A DNA stretch of 64,000 nucleotides from Welwitschia mirabilis (taxonomy: Eukaryota > Gnetophyta > Gnetopsida > Welwitschiales). Below are positions 34,501 through 47,589 of the stretch, piece by piece. The position numbers and the translations under genes were made by a program. The stretch lies in assembly GCA_051453625.1 (NCBI GenBank), contig JBOZIK010000001.1, positions 215,701,521-215,765,520 on the forward strand. Reading direction: 5' to 3'. Below the pieces are notes generated by a model. That model was not told the origin of the DNA, did not search any database, and saw only the letters and a list, made by a program, of their open reading frames with translations. The first letter of the stretch is position 1. Each line of letters starts with the position of its first letter.

Positions 34501-36790
34501 GAAAAGAAAATAAAAAGCCCATGTGAAAATTAGAGTTTTGGAACTTTTTAAGTTAGAAAGGGATCACCAAACCTTATTTTCTTTTCTTCACTTAGTAGAT
34601 GTCCTTATAAGTGTATACAAAAGCTTCCCTTTTTACAGTTTTCTTAAGGTAGACATATTGGATTTTGAAGAAGTTTTTATAATAAACAACCATAGGTAGA
34701 AATCTCTACATAAGTGCATATTTTTATTTTTTGTTAATTTCTTTTTAAGATTCAGTTTATTCTCTTTATATTGCAAAAATATAGTAAGAAGAAAAGCTAC
34801 TAACTATGCTAGAGGAAATTAAATTGCCTAGGACACATAGTCACCATAGTATGAAACTTAATTTTACCATGAGATAACATAATGAAGAGATAATTTGTAG
34901 ATTCATAGCTTAATAATCATAGAGAGAACTATGGGATTTCAAAAACATAAGAAAGGACAAATTCTGTTCTACTTCTCTCATCTTGATTAGCAAGGATTGT
35001 TTAGTTGGCATAGAGTATTTTAAATTCCATGGTGTAGGAATTCTATGCCAACATTATCAAGATTGATGATTCTATAGGGCACTTTTAGACATATGTTAGA
35101 GGTAGATCTCTTCATTTATCCACTTTTATAATTAACAATTTGCTTGACATTTATAACTCTAATCTTCCTTAGCTATTTATCCATTCATTTTAAGAAATTT
35201 TCAAATATAAGTTATTTAGAATATCTTGTTATATCTTGAGTATAATAATATTTAATGATTTTGAAAGTGGCTTTTTGTAAGAGTATAGAGCATAATAACA
35301 GTGTCTCTGACACATCTATACTATGTTTGATATCGTTTTAGTTATTCTAATCCAATGTAGACATTAATAGTATATTGTTTACTCACTAGGTTTATGATTG
35401 ATCCTGCTTTTGTGCTTTGTAAGAATCTTGTCATTTGTTTCATAAGGGCTAATCCTTAGGCCCTTCATGCTTAATTAATTTTATCATTAGCAATTCTAGA
35501 ATTTCAATGCTTTAATTAAATTTCATAAGGCCAAAGAAATCTTTATTTAAGTTAACTAAAAAGATACAAGTACCTATTTAGGTAGAGGAAGGAACAAGCA
35601 AAAGGCCTCTTAAGAAATAGTTTCAGAGATCCAAACCTATAAGTTATCATAATTCATCCTTTATGAAGAAAGGACTTGATGCTATAGCTAAAATGGTTGG
35701 TGAGATTAGCAGAAATCTATTATAGTTAAAAAATCATGGAAATAAAATGGATGAGGATAGGCTATCACTATTAATTGAAATATTATGAGGACTCCCACTT
35801 GAATAGATCTAGAGGATTAGGAAAAGAAACTACAGACTTTAGCTCCTACTAGTATACAATATGATTTGGATAGAGTATGCAAATTAGAAGCATTAGATGC
35901 ATTTGAGTAAGAAGAAAAGGAGGAATAGGTTGAGAGAAAGGAATAACCTCCACTATAATAGCATCATGTACACTTAAATGATTTAAAACATGAGCCTCTT
36001 ATATTTTGTAGGTCATACTACAACTCCATATTTATTACCCTACATGTACTTCCTCATCATAAACAACTCCATCATAGTCTCATATCCCTTCATCACCTTC
36101 TTTACCTTTACCACCTTAGTTATGATGATTTCCTCCCATTCCTGCTCCACCATCTCATGACGCTCTGTCATGTGGATCAGATTTTGCTACAACAACAATA
36201 ACCTCTTTCCTTGATAACTCCATTGCCTTTCATACTTATTTTCATATGAGGAGATAATCCTCATAGGAATATGGAGAGTTATCATAGGGGCCATCACAAA
36301 AATAACACACTTTACCTCCCACATTATCATCATATGACATAGTTTAAACTTCCACCACTCATGATAGTAATGATGATAGTGATGATCTAGGAGATACAGA
36401 TCATTACACTAGTAACTTAGCTTATAATAACTAGGCATCATTGATGTTCAAAAATGAGGAGAAGGCAGAAAATATTTATGGATACTTAGATGGATTTGAA
36501 GGTAGTTAGAGATGAGATATTGATTCATCATTCTTACGAGTGATATTATTCTTAACTATTACTTGTGATCTTTTATGTACATGTATTATTTAATACCTTT
36601 ATTTTGTTGTTTTTACTAGACTATATATTTGTCATGATTTTGTTTGATTTTTTGATACTTATTCTTATTATAGTATATCGAATATTACATGATTTTATCA
36701 TGATCTTAATCATTAAATTTCTAACGTACTTATGTTCTAATTAGTTACTATTTTATTTTTGCACTAGATAGTGTAACAAGTCTTATTTAT
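34500..36790 (+). mobile_element. plant transposon-protein-domain module, copy 1 (decayed)
   Basis: This block is collinear with 48450-50660. The plus strand near 35039-35460 reads EFYANIIKIDDS, then YVRGRSLHLSTFIINNLLDI, then, after an insertion-prone stretch, INNLL- and LFTHQV-like text. It resembles the domain annotated in plants as putative plant transposon protein (Transposase_32 type): a VxEFYANL start, a VRG-x-x-x-xFSP-like middle and an INxLL helix. Further on, 35610-35760 gives KGLDAIAKMVGEI. The last part (36000-36400) is His/Pro-rich low-complexity text from CATCATCAC-type repeats and an acidic Asp run. Many stops make it non-functional. The biochemical role of this domain is not established. 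The match is by memory of the family pattern. Confidence 0.45.
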
Positions 36791-37939
36791 GCTTGAGTTT
36801 TTGGGATTCTTTTTCTTGAAAAGTAGTAAACATATATTATAATTAAAATAAGAGAATATTACAATATATTTTAAAATCTATTTTTTCAAGCTTATAGAAA
36901 TCATGCTAGTAATGAAAATCTTAAACATTAGCATCTAATTTAGTTATCTCAGTTTCCCAATTTTAGTCAGATACAGGATCTAAACTAGCATACCCTAAAG
37001 GGTTTATAACAAAAAGATATTCATTAGGAGTAAATTTTAAAGGGAAAATTTATACAAGTGGACTAATAACAATAGGTTCCACTTTCTCTCTTACAACGAC
37101 TACTTCTTCTTTTTCTTATTACACTTGCTTAATTTTCTTCATATTAGACTAATTGTGTTCTTGCTCTTCTGGCATGTTATTAGTGTGCTTAGTATGTACC
37201 AGAAGGCCATACTTCTTATTACTTTAACTATATTTGTGTATTTTTCATAGTAGAGGATTTTGGATAGGTCCTATTAGAATATCTTATTCACTTAGAACTC
37301 CAACATATATCTGCATTTTTCTTTAATATATAAATCAAATTAAACATTTATGTCTTATCTTGCAACTTTAGAGAGAGTAGTGGATAGAATATGAGAGAAA
37401 GAAAGAGAGATATATTTGAAATTATTCCATTGTAATAGCTAGGAAGTGAAAATGAATCTCATTTATTTTATTAAAGTGGCCTTCTAGGGTGAAATACTTC
37501 ATGATTAGACTAGCTCAAGAATCAAAAGATCTTAGAAGATATTTTCTTCGATAGATTCCTCCTCTTTTTCTTAAATGTTTTTCTATTAATTTTTTGAGGT
37601 ACTACAGATCGTTTAGGAGAACTTCTTTTGAACTTAATACCCTAAGGAAATATGTAAATGGAATCACTAATAGAATTAATACCAATAAAAATAATAATAT
37701 TACCTATGTGCATAGGTTTTCTATTCTAGTTTCTGAAAAACTTATTTAAAACATGTGGATCATAACCCCTGAGACTTAACACATAAGGATCTCATCTTAT
37801 AGCTTGAAAGTCTTTCCAGATTATGCCTAACTAGTTCTATTCTTAAGGACTTTCTTATTTTTTCTAACATGTTAAGATTACCGTAATAGATTTAGTATAG
37901 TTTTAATACTCTTGTCTAGTGTATTTTAGATGCTATTTG
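36791..37939. other. AT-rich sequence, nothing recognised
   Basis: This lies between the copy 1 module and the 3' end of the minus-strand LINE. It may include the LINE 3' untranslated region. A purine-rich patch at 37372-37410 (GAGAGTAG ... GAGAAAGAAAGAGAGA) is the only local oddity. Confidence 0.4.
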
Positions 37940-40900
37940 CTATGTTTCACACTACAAAGTGAGCTTAATTCTATTTGTAGGGTTTGAACTAGCTCTTCTT
38001 TTATAACTATGAATCTCATATAATTCTTTAATTTATAAAATAATTTTAAATTCTAAGTTTGAAAGATAGATTTTTTATTATTAAAAATAATGTTGCACCT
38101 GCATTTTCATAAAAACCAAAGATCTAATGATAGTGAAGTTTTTTTTCCTAAAAAAATTGAAGTTTTCCAGGCTAATAAGAGAAGGATGAGATATTTTTAG
38201 GAATCCCCAAAGATATTTTGCAAAGGAATATTAAATGAACAAGTGATGTTAAGATTCATTTTCTTCATCACACATGAGGCAATCATGTTTTACTCTTAAA
38301 TTACTTTGAATGAGTTTATCTACTGTAGGAATGTAATCCTTTAACATATATCTTAATTTTCTTAGGAATATCAAGTTTTCATAATTTCTTCCATCTCTAG
38401 TCTTAATTAAAAAAATTAGGATATGTTTTAAAAAATCTTATTTACTATGTTAAATGGAAAGATTTTGATTTTAAAAATTTAAGGCCAAACTTCTCTTATG
38501 GAGTGGATCATTTGCCTCTAAAAAATGGAATGCATTTATTTTTCTTTAAAAACTTTATCCAAGGAATATTATTATTTGAATAATACCTATAATATTTCAT
38601 AGCAAGAATGCATTTACTCATATTTAAAGTCTTACTTATCCTAAGACTACCAACTTTTTATGGAAAAGCAATTTGCTCAAAGTTGATAAGACAGAGCCTA
38701 TTATGAGATTTACCACTCAATCAAATGAAATATATAATTATGTTATTAATTAAACTAATGAAGCTTTTAGAAGTAGGAAAGAAACTATTAGGATATATGG
38801 TCATGCTTACGAGGCATGATTTAGCTAGAAGAATTTTGACTGCACTTGAGAGAAGGTTATTATACCATCTAGTCAATTATGATGCAGTTTTTCTTACCAA
38901 GAAAGGCCAAATATTTTTAGTAATCTAATCAAAATCAAGAGGAAGCTCAATATATGCATGTGAAAAGTCTACTTGTAAACATTAAAAAACTTTTAAAATG
39001 TTTGAATTTCTTTTGCGAGGAGAGTTTATAAATAAAAGCTTAGATTTATACCAATTGATCATAAGACCTAAAAACTTATGAAACTAATTTAAAATTATAT
39101 GAGTTTGTCAAGCAATAGAAAGGATAGAATCTAAACACAAGAAAGTATTAGCTGAGATCTTCTACTTATAAAATAATCTAGCTAAAGAATCTAGAGGATC
39201 ATCCTGATTGAGACTGCTGCTAACTTGGAAGTAATCATATTACTCTTCATTGTTCATAACAAAAAAGGTTGACATTAAGATTTAAAAATAAAGAAGACAC
39301 CTAAGAGACACTGGGAGACCATACTCCTATAATATGTAATTCACTATTTCCCATTGAAATGTATTAAAAGGTTTAACTATATTAATCTTGAGGAACATTG
39401 CAGGTTTATTCTTTGAATGGTGCAAATTAATAAGTTTATTCATCAAAATGATGTTGTTATGGATGATTCTTCCTAATATAAAACTATACTAGAAAGGTAA
39501 AACCAAGTTTGAAAGAACCATTTTAAGCCTGTCAATAATAATCTTAGAGCAAATATTATAGAAAGTATTACATAAGTTGATTGGCCAACACTAATGAGGA
39601 CTTTCTGTATCCTATAATTTGGAAATGAGTAAGATAAGAGTATTATCATAAAAAGTACCTTTGTTGAAAGTTTATTGAACTATAGCATAAATATCAAACT
39701 TGATAATATCCTAAAAGTTCTAGTAGAATTCTATTTTAAATCTACTAAGATTAGGAGCTTGATATTTCTACATTGAATTAATTATATTTCTAATTTTATC
39801 CTCTATGACTCTTTGATTAAATAATACAATTAGCCTTATAAAATAAAAGCAATAATTGGAATGTTATTTGAGTCCATCAGTTTTCTAAGAAAAGGTTTTA
39901 AACGTATCCAATGAAAGAGTTTGCAATATGTTTACTAGTCTTATGCCACATTATAGATGCATTCCATTATATATAGTTCTTTTATTTATGCCTATTAGCC
40001 ATCTAGAAAAAGAACTTTGTGTTATGGTCCCCTTCATTTAGCTATTGAATTATTCATCTCTACTTCTAATAAACTTCTTAAAAAATATGACACCAATTTG
40101 GTATATGATATATTTTTCATAACCTGTGTCAAAGTTAGTGATCTCATTGATATCTTGAATAATAGTAAGCTCTTTTAATAATTGATTTTTAACATNNNNN
40201 NNNNNNNNNNNNNNNNNNNNNNNNNNNNNNNNNNNNNNNNNNNNNNNNNNNNNNNNNNNNNNNNNNNNNNNNNNNNNNNNNNNNNNNNNNNNNNNATAAC
40301 CTGTGTCAAAGTTAGTGATCTCATTGATATCTTGAATAATAGTAAGCTCTTTTAATAATTGATTTTTAACATTTTTAAAGGTTTTATTTAACTATCTATT
40401 TAAATCATTAGCTCATTCCTTAACATTTTAGATTTTAAAACAATCTGTAAGTAAAAGCACTTTCCATTATGATATTTCAAGTAAGCTCAGTGAAATCAAT
40501 GAAACTCAAATATTTTAGCCAGGTGTATTCAAATCTAAAAAGAGATTTATTTTAAGAAGAATATATAGTTATGACTATAGATCTATTGTCATAGAATAAC
40601 CTTACTTTTTCTTTGAGAAAATAATGCTTAATTGAATTTTTAACCATACATCTATCAATTCTAGACATAACAAGATTGATCCCTTTTTTAAGATTACTCC
40701 AAGTCCCCTTATAAAAGTAAAGATTATTTTAACCATAGTTATTAACATAATTAATAAAGATATAAATAGTGGAGAGGATATGAAAATTATTAAACTTATC
40801 TTGAAAGATAAAGATCTGATTAAAGTATTCCAGGATAATGTCCAAGGAATTCAACATAATATGATGTAGGTATTATAGTCTTTGATCTACATCCTGAGGC

Positions 40901-41215
40901 TCATAGAAATTAGTGATTCTTATTATTTTATCATTAAAAATCTAATCAACTATAAAATGGTTATTACTTTTATTGACAGTGATAATGCTACCATGCATCT
41001 AAATAATCATCAATCATGCTCCTTTTATACTACTACTTGAAATCAACACAAAGAACCAAGAGAACTTTGTACAGAAAAAAATAATTCTAATTAAGTTCAA
41101 TTTTGTTTTTTAAAGAGAATACATAGACACTAGAGAGTCCTTAAATAGAATCCAAAGATGGAAAATTTTTTAGCCTTTCCCAAGGCCTCTACAGTTTTAT
41201 GGAATTATCATTAAA
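37940..41215 (-). pseudogene. LINE ORF2 remnant: endonuclease, reverse transcriptase, zf-RVT
   Basis: Minus strand, nearly full length and in family order. The apurinic-type endonuclease begins with NCRGLGKG (41179-41196, the WNCRGLG start with the Trp now a stop). It continues with ITNFYEPQ, SRIDRCMVKNS near 40634-40668 and FRFEYTWLKYLSF. Reverse transcriptase follows with FKIEFYxNF, LILLISKL, NLCNTFYNICSKIIIDRLK, GRIIHNNI, KINIVKPFNTFQWE at about 39361, and SLNQDDPLDSLA (39181-39210, the GLxQGDPLSP block). C-terminal zf-RVT sits near 38236-38400 with CLMCDEENES*HHLF. The polymerase motif FADD was not found. The 77-bp duplication and 100-N gap at 40119-40372 lie inside it. Target-primed reverse transcription was its ancestral activity; it is dead now through many stops and frame slips. 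Confidence 0.85.
40119..40372. other. 100-N gap (40196-40295) bracketed by an exact 77-bp direct repeat
   Basis: The 77 bases at 40119-40195 are repeated at 40296-40372. As with the gaps at 23753 and 53353, this is best read as an unmerged contig overlap. Within the LINE, collapsing it restores continuity of the endonuclease/RT linker. Confidence 0.85.
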
Positions 41216-42859
41216 AGGAAAGTTAAGATTTTTTGTTATTTTAAATGTCCTTCTTCATTTCCTTATCAAATTTTTCTATGTAGGTATTCATTCCAATTAT
41301 CCTCTTTGTCTATCTAAGTTTCCCAATTTTTCATGTTTCTAATGCATTGGTCATATTTTATTTCATCAAGTTATTATTCTCTCTTATCCTACACCATTTC
41401 CACTTCTGTAAGTTAATTTTGTATTTCCAAAGAATACCCTGGTGCATTGTATACATGCTCTATCTGGTTCTTTTCCTATTTACTATTTTGCTATTTATTT
41501 CCTATTTGATTTTTTTTACATCTATTCTAGTTCTTTCTCTAATGAAATATCATATTTATTTATTTACATGTGTGATTGAATCATTATTTAGAACTAAAGT
41601 TGGTTTCTTTTTATGATCTTTTTTATTGATTTCTTGCTAGTTATTTTTCATCACTTTCTCAACCTTTTTGCATTTCTCCATTATATGTTTATTTTTCCAT
41701 AATTTTTCCATACTTTCAACATTATAACAAAATATTTTCAACCTCTAAAAACCAGTTCATGCCACATAGTATCTAGATTTTTTCCCCCTTTTTATTTGAA
41801 GCTATTTAGTTTCATGTAATCACATTTTCTAGTAATTATTAGTTTTTCCATTAAATATTCATTCCTATTAAGCCTGATAAAATCTATAAACATATCACCT
41901 AGTTGTCTAAAAAATCTAGATGCTATATTTTTAAATGTTGATTTAGAATATGAATTTACAATAGGATCTTTTTAGAATTAATAGGTTTATCAAGAAGAAA
42001 GAGGACCATTTGGTTAGGGATAAATCCCTATAGCCAAATAAATAGGCCCCTCTTGTAAAGGCCTTATTTATTTTTTATTTGGTATAAAAAACAAAACATA
42101 ATAATCCATATATTAAAGAAATTACCTTATATTTTATAGAAAAATTTCAATCACATCATAGACACATTTTTTCAATGAATAGGAGTCTTTCTGAAGATTG
42201 GAAATTGCCAATAAGGTTGTTCTTGAAACAAGCCTCTAAGTGCCTGGAATAGTTATCTAGCATCTTTGCATGGATGATGTCTTATTTATGCTTAAAGTTA
42301 AAATCCAAGTTAGAAAAGCTTTAAGACTTACTTCCTCCTACTAAATCTACATAAGATTTGGTACCTGATCATTTCACTACCACTAGAAAGTAGTAGCTCT
42401 TTGTTACTACTATGGACAATTCAAATCCACTAAGCCTATTCTTTTAATTTTTTAGGATTCATGAGTTATTGATTAAAAGAACTCCTATCAGGGGTAAGGA
42501 AAATTAAAATGAAGTCTAAGAATTATTTCTATGCCATTTTAGGTTTTCATAGAAATAATTCTACCCAGGAGCATGCAAAGTACACATTGAAGATGTACTA
42601 TAATACCTTGCTTTGGATAAATAACAAATCCTAATTAAAACTACTCTAGAAGCCTTCTAAAATGCACTTGTGTAGAAAATTTACAAAAGAAGAAAGTGTA
42701 AGAGGTATAGTGTATGGAAGGCATACTAGATTTGACTAAGAAATGTTTCTCTAACTACTATTGAGCAATCCAATAGCTACGTAGCTTTATTTTTCTTTGC
42801 TTCCCTCTAACTTGAAAGATAACTTCTTCAAAAGATTCCTTTTTTTTGATATCTTAACT
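41216..42859. other. pyrimidine-rich then AT-rich sequence, no gene assigned
   Basis: From 41230 to 41800 the plus strand is strongly T-rich, which makes the minus strand Lys/Glu/Asn-rich. Because it lies directly upstream of the LINE ORF2, it could be the LINE ORF1 or 5' region. The plus-strand frame at 41347-41616 (89 codons, almost all hydrophobic) is what any T-rich text gives and is not considered a membrane protein gene. 41930-42860 shows nothing I recognise. Confidence 0.4.
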
Positions 42860-44340
42860 ATAGTTATTAAGCCTTTTAATAACAAGATTTACAAAGTTTT
42901 AGACATCATAAAAAAAAGGCAATATTATTGGCAAAATCCCAGTTTTAATAATGTATCTTATCAAATGCACTGTGTTCTATGTGTAAGCAAGGTATTAAAG
43001 ACATATCTCAAGTTGACAAAAAAATCCAAGTGTAAATAAAGATCACCAATAGTAAAAATCAATCTCTAAGATACTAAATAGGATTTACACAAGAGACTCA
43101 CAATGCTACAAGATCAAAGCTAATCCATTTTAAAGCTCATCAACTTTGGATAAAGTTCATAAAAAATTTCTATAAAATGGAAGACATCTATGCATAACAA
43201 ACATATGTAAATTCAAAGAAATCCAAGCTAGTTGAAACTTCCAATTAAAGAAAGACATCTATCAAGTAAAACAAATCTATAATAAATTTACTAATAAAAG
43301 ACATCTATTAAGTGAAAGACATCTATGCTAAAATAAAATAGGTAATAGAAGTCAATTTGTACCAGTAAGATGATAATAATGATATAATCATTTTTCAGAG
43401 AACTATATAGATTATGCATGCTAAATTATTGAGGTCAAAGGATTGGAAAAACATCAATTTAAAGCTCATCAAGTCTAGGTAGTTTTACTATAGACATCTA
43501 TCTTATGAAAGATGCCTACCTAAGAAAGACATCTATCATATTGTAGATTTCTCTCCCCAAAACTTAACACAATAGAAACATAGATGTTGGACAATAAAAA
43601 CCAACCACTTATATTCATTATACAACATTCAAATTAATTCAAATAGTCATTTATTTGGGTTAAATGACTAGAATACATTACAAGTACAAAAGGCACAATA
43701 AAGAATGATTGGATAATGATTGATTGAATAATGATTGATTGAAATTACACATGCTTAAATCATTTTAAATAGATTAACAAGCACTATTACTGAATAGATC
43801 TTGTGTTCTAATTTCATCCACTACTACATCATTTTTATTTGATTTTATTAGGTTTCTACATTAGAGGAAAAATTAAAGTATTATACACATATCATCATTT
43901 TCGGCTTGTTCTTTCTTGATTTTGAGTTATTGGTTCTTTATTGTTGGACTATTTTATTCATAAAATTTCTTTTTTAAGTTAAAATACTTTTACCAACATC
44001 TCTCTCTTTTTAGGATCCCTTGATTAGGAATTCTAAAGTAAACTCTTATATGGATGTTTTTCTTAATATTTGATTAGTTCTTGTAAGAACTTTTGACTAT
44101 TTTTATATTGTAGTCCCTAATAGGAAAAGTGTGCTATCCTATAGGGGAAATCTCATTTGTATGTAAGGTTGGTAATTCTATAACCACTATTTATTATAGG
44201 TTAAGAATAGCTAGAGGTATTTCTGTGTGTGGGTGTACCCAAGTTAGGGAACCACATAATCTAATAAGGTTTCTATTTGTGAATTTTTATTTGTTGGTTT
44301 TTAAGTTTTTCCTTGATTGAACTTATTCATCCCTTTCCTT
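42860..44340 (+). repeat. LTR-like module, copy B of the large dispersed repeat
   Basis: Homologous to 1290-2770 and 50668-52085 over its whole length, including the AGACATCT cluster, the CTCTCTTTTTAGGATCCCTTG block near 44000 and the GTGTGGGTGTACCCAAGTTAGGGAACCAC-like end near 44227. It is better preserved near its end than A or C. Unlike A and C, it is not followed by the AT-rich module but by the 1.43-kb tandem repeat. It may be a solo LTR or a truncated copy. The frames at 42797-43039 and 44129-44320 are shadows in it. Confidence 0.65.
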
Positions 44341-45712
44341 TGAGTGTCATAATTTTCATAGATGTTCCTTACTTTCTATATGAAAAATGCTATATAAAAA
44401 ACTATTTATAGTAGACTACTAATGAAAAATTAAATAATTTACTTAAACATGAGTTTGCAAATAAAATGGTGAAGAAAAGTAAAGAAAGTATGATAAAATT
44501 GGCACAAGTAATAATAGTGCCAATTAAGTTGTATATTTTACATTGGGAAAAATAATCAAGAAGAAATTTAATTATACTAACATAAGAAGTTTGATATGAA
44601 ATATTTTTAATTTCAAGATTTTTTATCATACAAACATAGGTATCTATCAATAGTGAAATACATGAAGATGTTTCATGACATTTGGTAAGGAAACTAAACC
44701 TACACTCTATATAACTAAAAAAAGATAAATCATAGCTAGATAAAAATGTCATCCAACATATAAATATAGATTAATTACGTATAGCTTTATGCTTTTATTA
44801 TTTATATGTACCTCATTCTTATAAAACATATAAGAAAAATATTTTTAATTTAAATAATAATAGATTTAAAAACCTAGAAAAAGAGAAAAAAATTGTTAAA
44901 AATGTGGTTATTAGTTAGGAAAAGGAACATCAATTAGTATTCCTAATAATCACATAAAAAACTTTCTATATCTTAACTTATATAATAGATTGTGATCTAT
45001 GGAAGATATGCTCTAGTGGTTAAGGTATAAGTTAAAGTTTTATTTAAGAAACCACGACTTCTATTATAATATAAATAAACTTGATTATTATTATCTCATA
45101 GGCACTACAGAAACTAGTAAAGGTTTTTAAGATATTTGAGTGTATGAAGGGTTTGAAAAATAATTAAGAAAAGTATTCAATTGATTTAAGAACTTCTCCT
45201 AGGATTTAGAAATAACTAGTCATATACCAAGTTATAATGTAAATTTTATCCAATTAAAAGATAATTTACTAAGTAAAACTTACTTTCCTAGATAAGCAAT
45301 AAACTATTTTATTGTAGATTCTGAATGTGAAACAAGTACAACTATGAAAGTATTACATCTTATAATGAAATTTAGAAAAACACTAAGGTAGCATGAATAA
45401 TATCATTTACTAACATATTAATCACCTAAATCCTATAAAATATTAAAGGCTTAATTATATTAGAAAACTATAAAAAACATTAAAAAACACTAATGCATAA
45501 TCAATAATCTTAATTAACTAAAAAATGGAAAAGTAAAGCAAACTCAATCATAGATCAAAGGGCATTCACCAATGATGTAATCACTATCAAGATTACTAAA
45601 ACATAGATTAAGTCTAAGGTAAGGCATGATAGATACTACATGAAACAATGATTCCTTCATGCCTAGAGAGGAACAAAAAAAGTCTTAAAATATTATGGTA
45701 AGATAAGAGCTC
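44277..45712 (+). repeat. 1.43-kb tandem duplication, unit 1
   Basis: This unit is followed head-to-tail by a near-identical copy (45713-47150). Matching words: GTTTGCAAATAAAATGGTG at 44453 and 45888 (offset 1435), GGCACTAC at 45111 and 46535 (offset 1424). Only scattered substitutions and small indels separate them, so this is one of the younger events here. The unit begins with the last bases of copy B (TTTTTAAGTTTTTCCTTGATTGAAC), so the duplication took in the edge of that LTR-like sequence. The minus-strand frame at 44402-44752 (116 codons, Phe/Leu/Ile-rich) is conserved only as a by-product of the duplication and matches no family I know. Confidence 0.85.
44995..45100 (+). repeat. possible tRNA-derived SINE remnant (unit 1)
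   Basis: CTCTAGTGGTTAAGG at 45011 resembles the A box of tRNA-derived plant SINEs. About 40 bases on, after AAGAAACCACGA, CTTCTATTATAAT stands where the B box (GGTTCGATTCC type) would be, but it is badly decayed. There is no clear poly-A or T tail or target duplication. A weak call. Confidence 0.3.
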
Positions 45713-47150
45713 ATGAATTTTTATTTTTTGGTTTTTAAGTTTTTCCTTGATTGAACTCATTCATCCCTTTCCTCTAAGTTTCCTAATTTTCATAGATGTT
45801 CCTTACTTTCTATATGAAAAATGCTGTATTAAAAATTATTTATAGTAGACTACTAATAAAAAATTAAATAATTTAGTAAAACATGTAGTTTGCAAATAAA
45901 ATGGTGAAGAAAAGTAAAGAAAGTATGATAAAATTGGCACAAGTAATAACAGTGCCAATTAAGTTGTATATTTTACATTGGAAAAAATAATCAAGAAGAA
46001 ATTTAATTATACTAACATAAGAAGTTTGATATGAAATATTTTTAATTTTAAGATTTTTTATCATCCAAACATAGGTATCTATCAATAGTAAAATACATGA
46101 AGATGTTTCATGAAGTTTGGTAAGAAAACTAAACCTATACTCTATACAACTAAAAAAGGATAAATCATAGCTAGATAAAAATGTCATCCAACATATAAAT
46201 ATAGACTAATTGTTTATAGCTTTATGCTTTTATTATTTAGATGTACCTCATTCTTATAAAACATATAATAAAAATATTTTTAATTTAAATAATAATAGAT
46301 TAAAAAACCTAGAAAAAGAAAAAAAATTATTAAAAATGTGGTTCTTAATTAGGAAAAGGAACATCAATTAGTATTCCTAATAATGATATAAAAAAATTTC
46401 TATATCTTAACTTATATAATAGATTGTGATCTATGAAAGATGTGCTCTAGTGGTTAAGGTATAAGTTAGAGTTTTATATAAGAAACCACGATTTCTATTA
46501 TAATATAAATTAACTTGATTATTATTATCTCATAGGCACTACAAAAACTAGCAAAGGTTTTTAAGAAATTTGAGTCTATGAAGGGTTTGAAAAATAATTA
46601 AGAAAAGTATTCAATTGATTTAAGAACTTCTCCTAAGAATTAGAAATAACTAGTCATATACCAAGTTATAATGTAAATTTTATCCAATTAAAAGATAATT
46701 TACTAAGTACAACTTACTTTCTTAGATAAGAAATAAACTATTTTATTGTAGATACTAAATGTGAAACAAGTACAACTATGAAAGTTTTACATCTTATAAT
46801 GAAATTTAGAAAAACATTAAGGTAGCATGAATGATATCATTTACTAACATATTAATCACTTAAATCCTATAAAATATTAAAGGCTTAATTATATTAAAAA
46901 ACTACAAAGAAACATTAAAAAACACTAATGCATAACCAATAATCGTAATTAACTAAAAAATGAAAAAGTAAAGCAAACTCAATCATAGATCAAAGGGCAT
47001 TCACCAATGATGTAATCAATATCAAGATTACTAAAACATAGATTAAGTCTGAGGCAAGGAATGATAGATGCTACATGAAACAATGATTCCTTCATGCCTA
47101 GAGAGGAATAAACAAGTCTTAAAATATTATGATTAGATAAGAGATCATAA
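45713..47150 (+). repeat. 1.43-kb tandem duplication, unit 2
   Basis: Second unit of the head-to-tail pair. It starts with the same LTR-edge text (TTTTTGGTTTTTAAGTTTTTC at about 45723) and carries the same SINE-like A box at 46445. Its minus-strand frame at 45873-46187 is the shortened twin of the one in unit 1. The open frame lost its downstream part through an indel near 45880. Confidence 0.85.
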
Positions 47151-47589
47151 AAACCATTGGAATTACAGATCTAAAATAATAGAGTTTTGATGGATAATGA
47201 TCAATAGTGCTTTGATGATGATGGATTCTAATATTTTATATCAATTAAGATATAAATGATGAACAAAGGATGATTATCCTTTAAGGTAGATAGGTATTTT
47301 ATAAATTTTTCTAAATCTTAGGTTATTTGTTAGTATATCTTTATTATTAATAGATGCATAGTAAAAAATCTTCTTAGATAATGGGACATACATATGTAGT
47401 TATTAAAGTTTATGAACTAGTTTAGCACTCAACTATAACATTAATCTATTATCTTAGAATATGATTAGATTTTCCTAATTTATGAAAATTACTTTACTTT
47501 ATAATGTAAATGATGCCAGTGATCTAACAGTGGTATTGGTATCCTCAGTGAGTTTTCTTCTTATAAAGTATGCACAACTGGAAATGTCC

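Noticed and set aside
36000-36450. His/Pro-rich plus-strand text as a metal-binding protein
   Set aside because: It comes from CATCAT/CCACCT simple repeats in the tail of the transposon-protein module and is full of stops.
41347-41616. 89-codon very hydrophobic frame, possible membrane protein
   Set aside because: T-rich DNA always yields Phe/Leu/Ile-rich frames. There is no start context, neighbour or homology, and the opposite strand upstream of a LINE explains the base composition.
44402-46187. Two related minus-strand frames (116 and 104 codons) as a gene pair
   Set aside because: They are shared only because the DNA is tandemly duplicated. The substitutions I could compare show no protection of codons, and no family is recognised.
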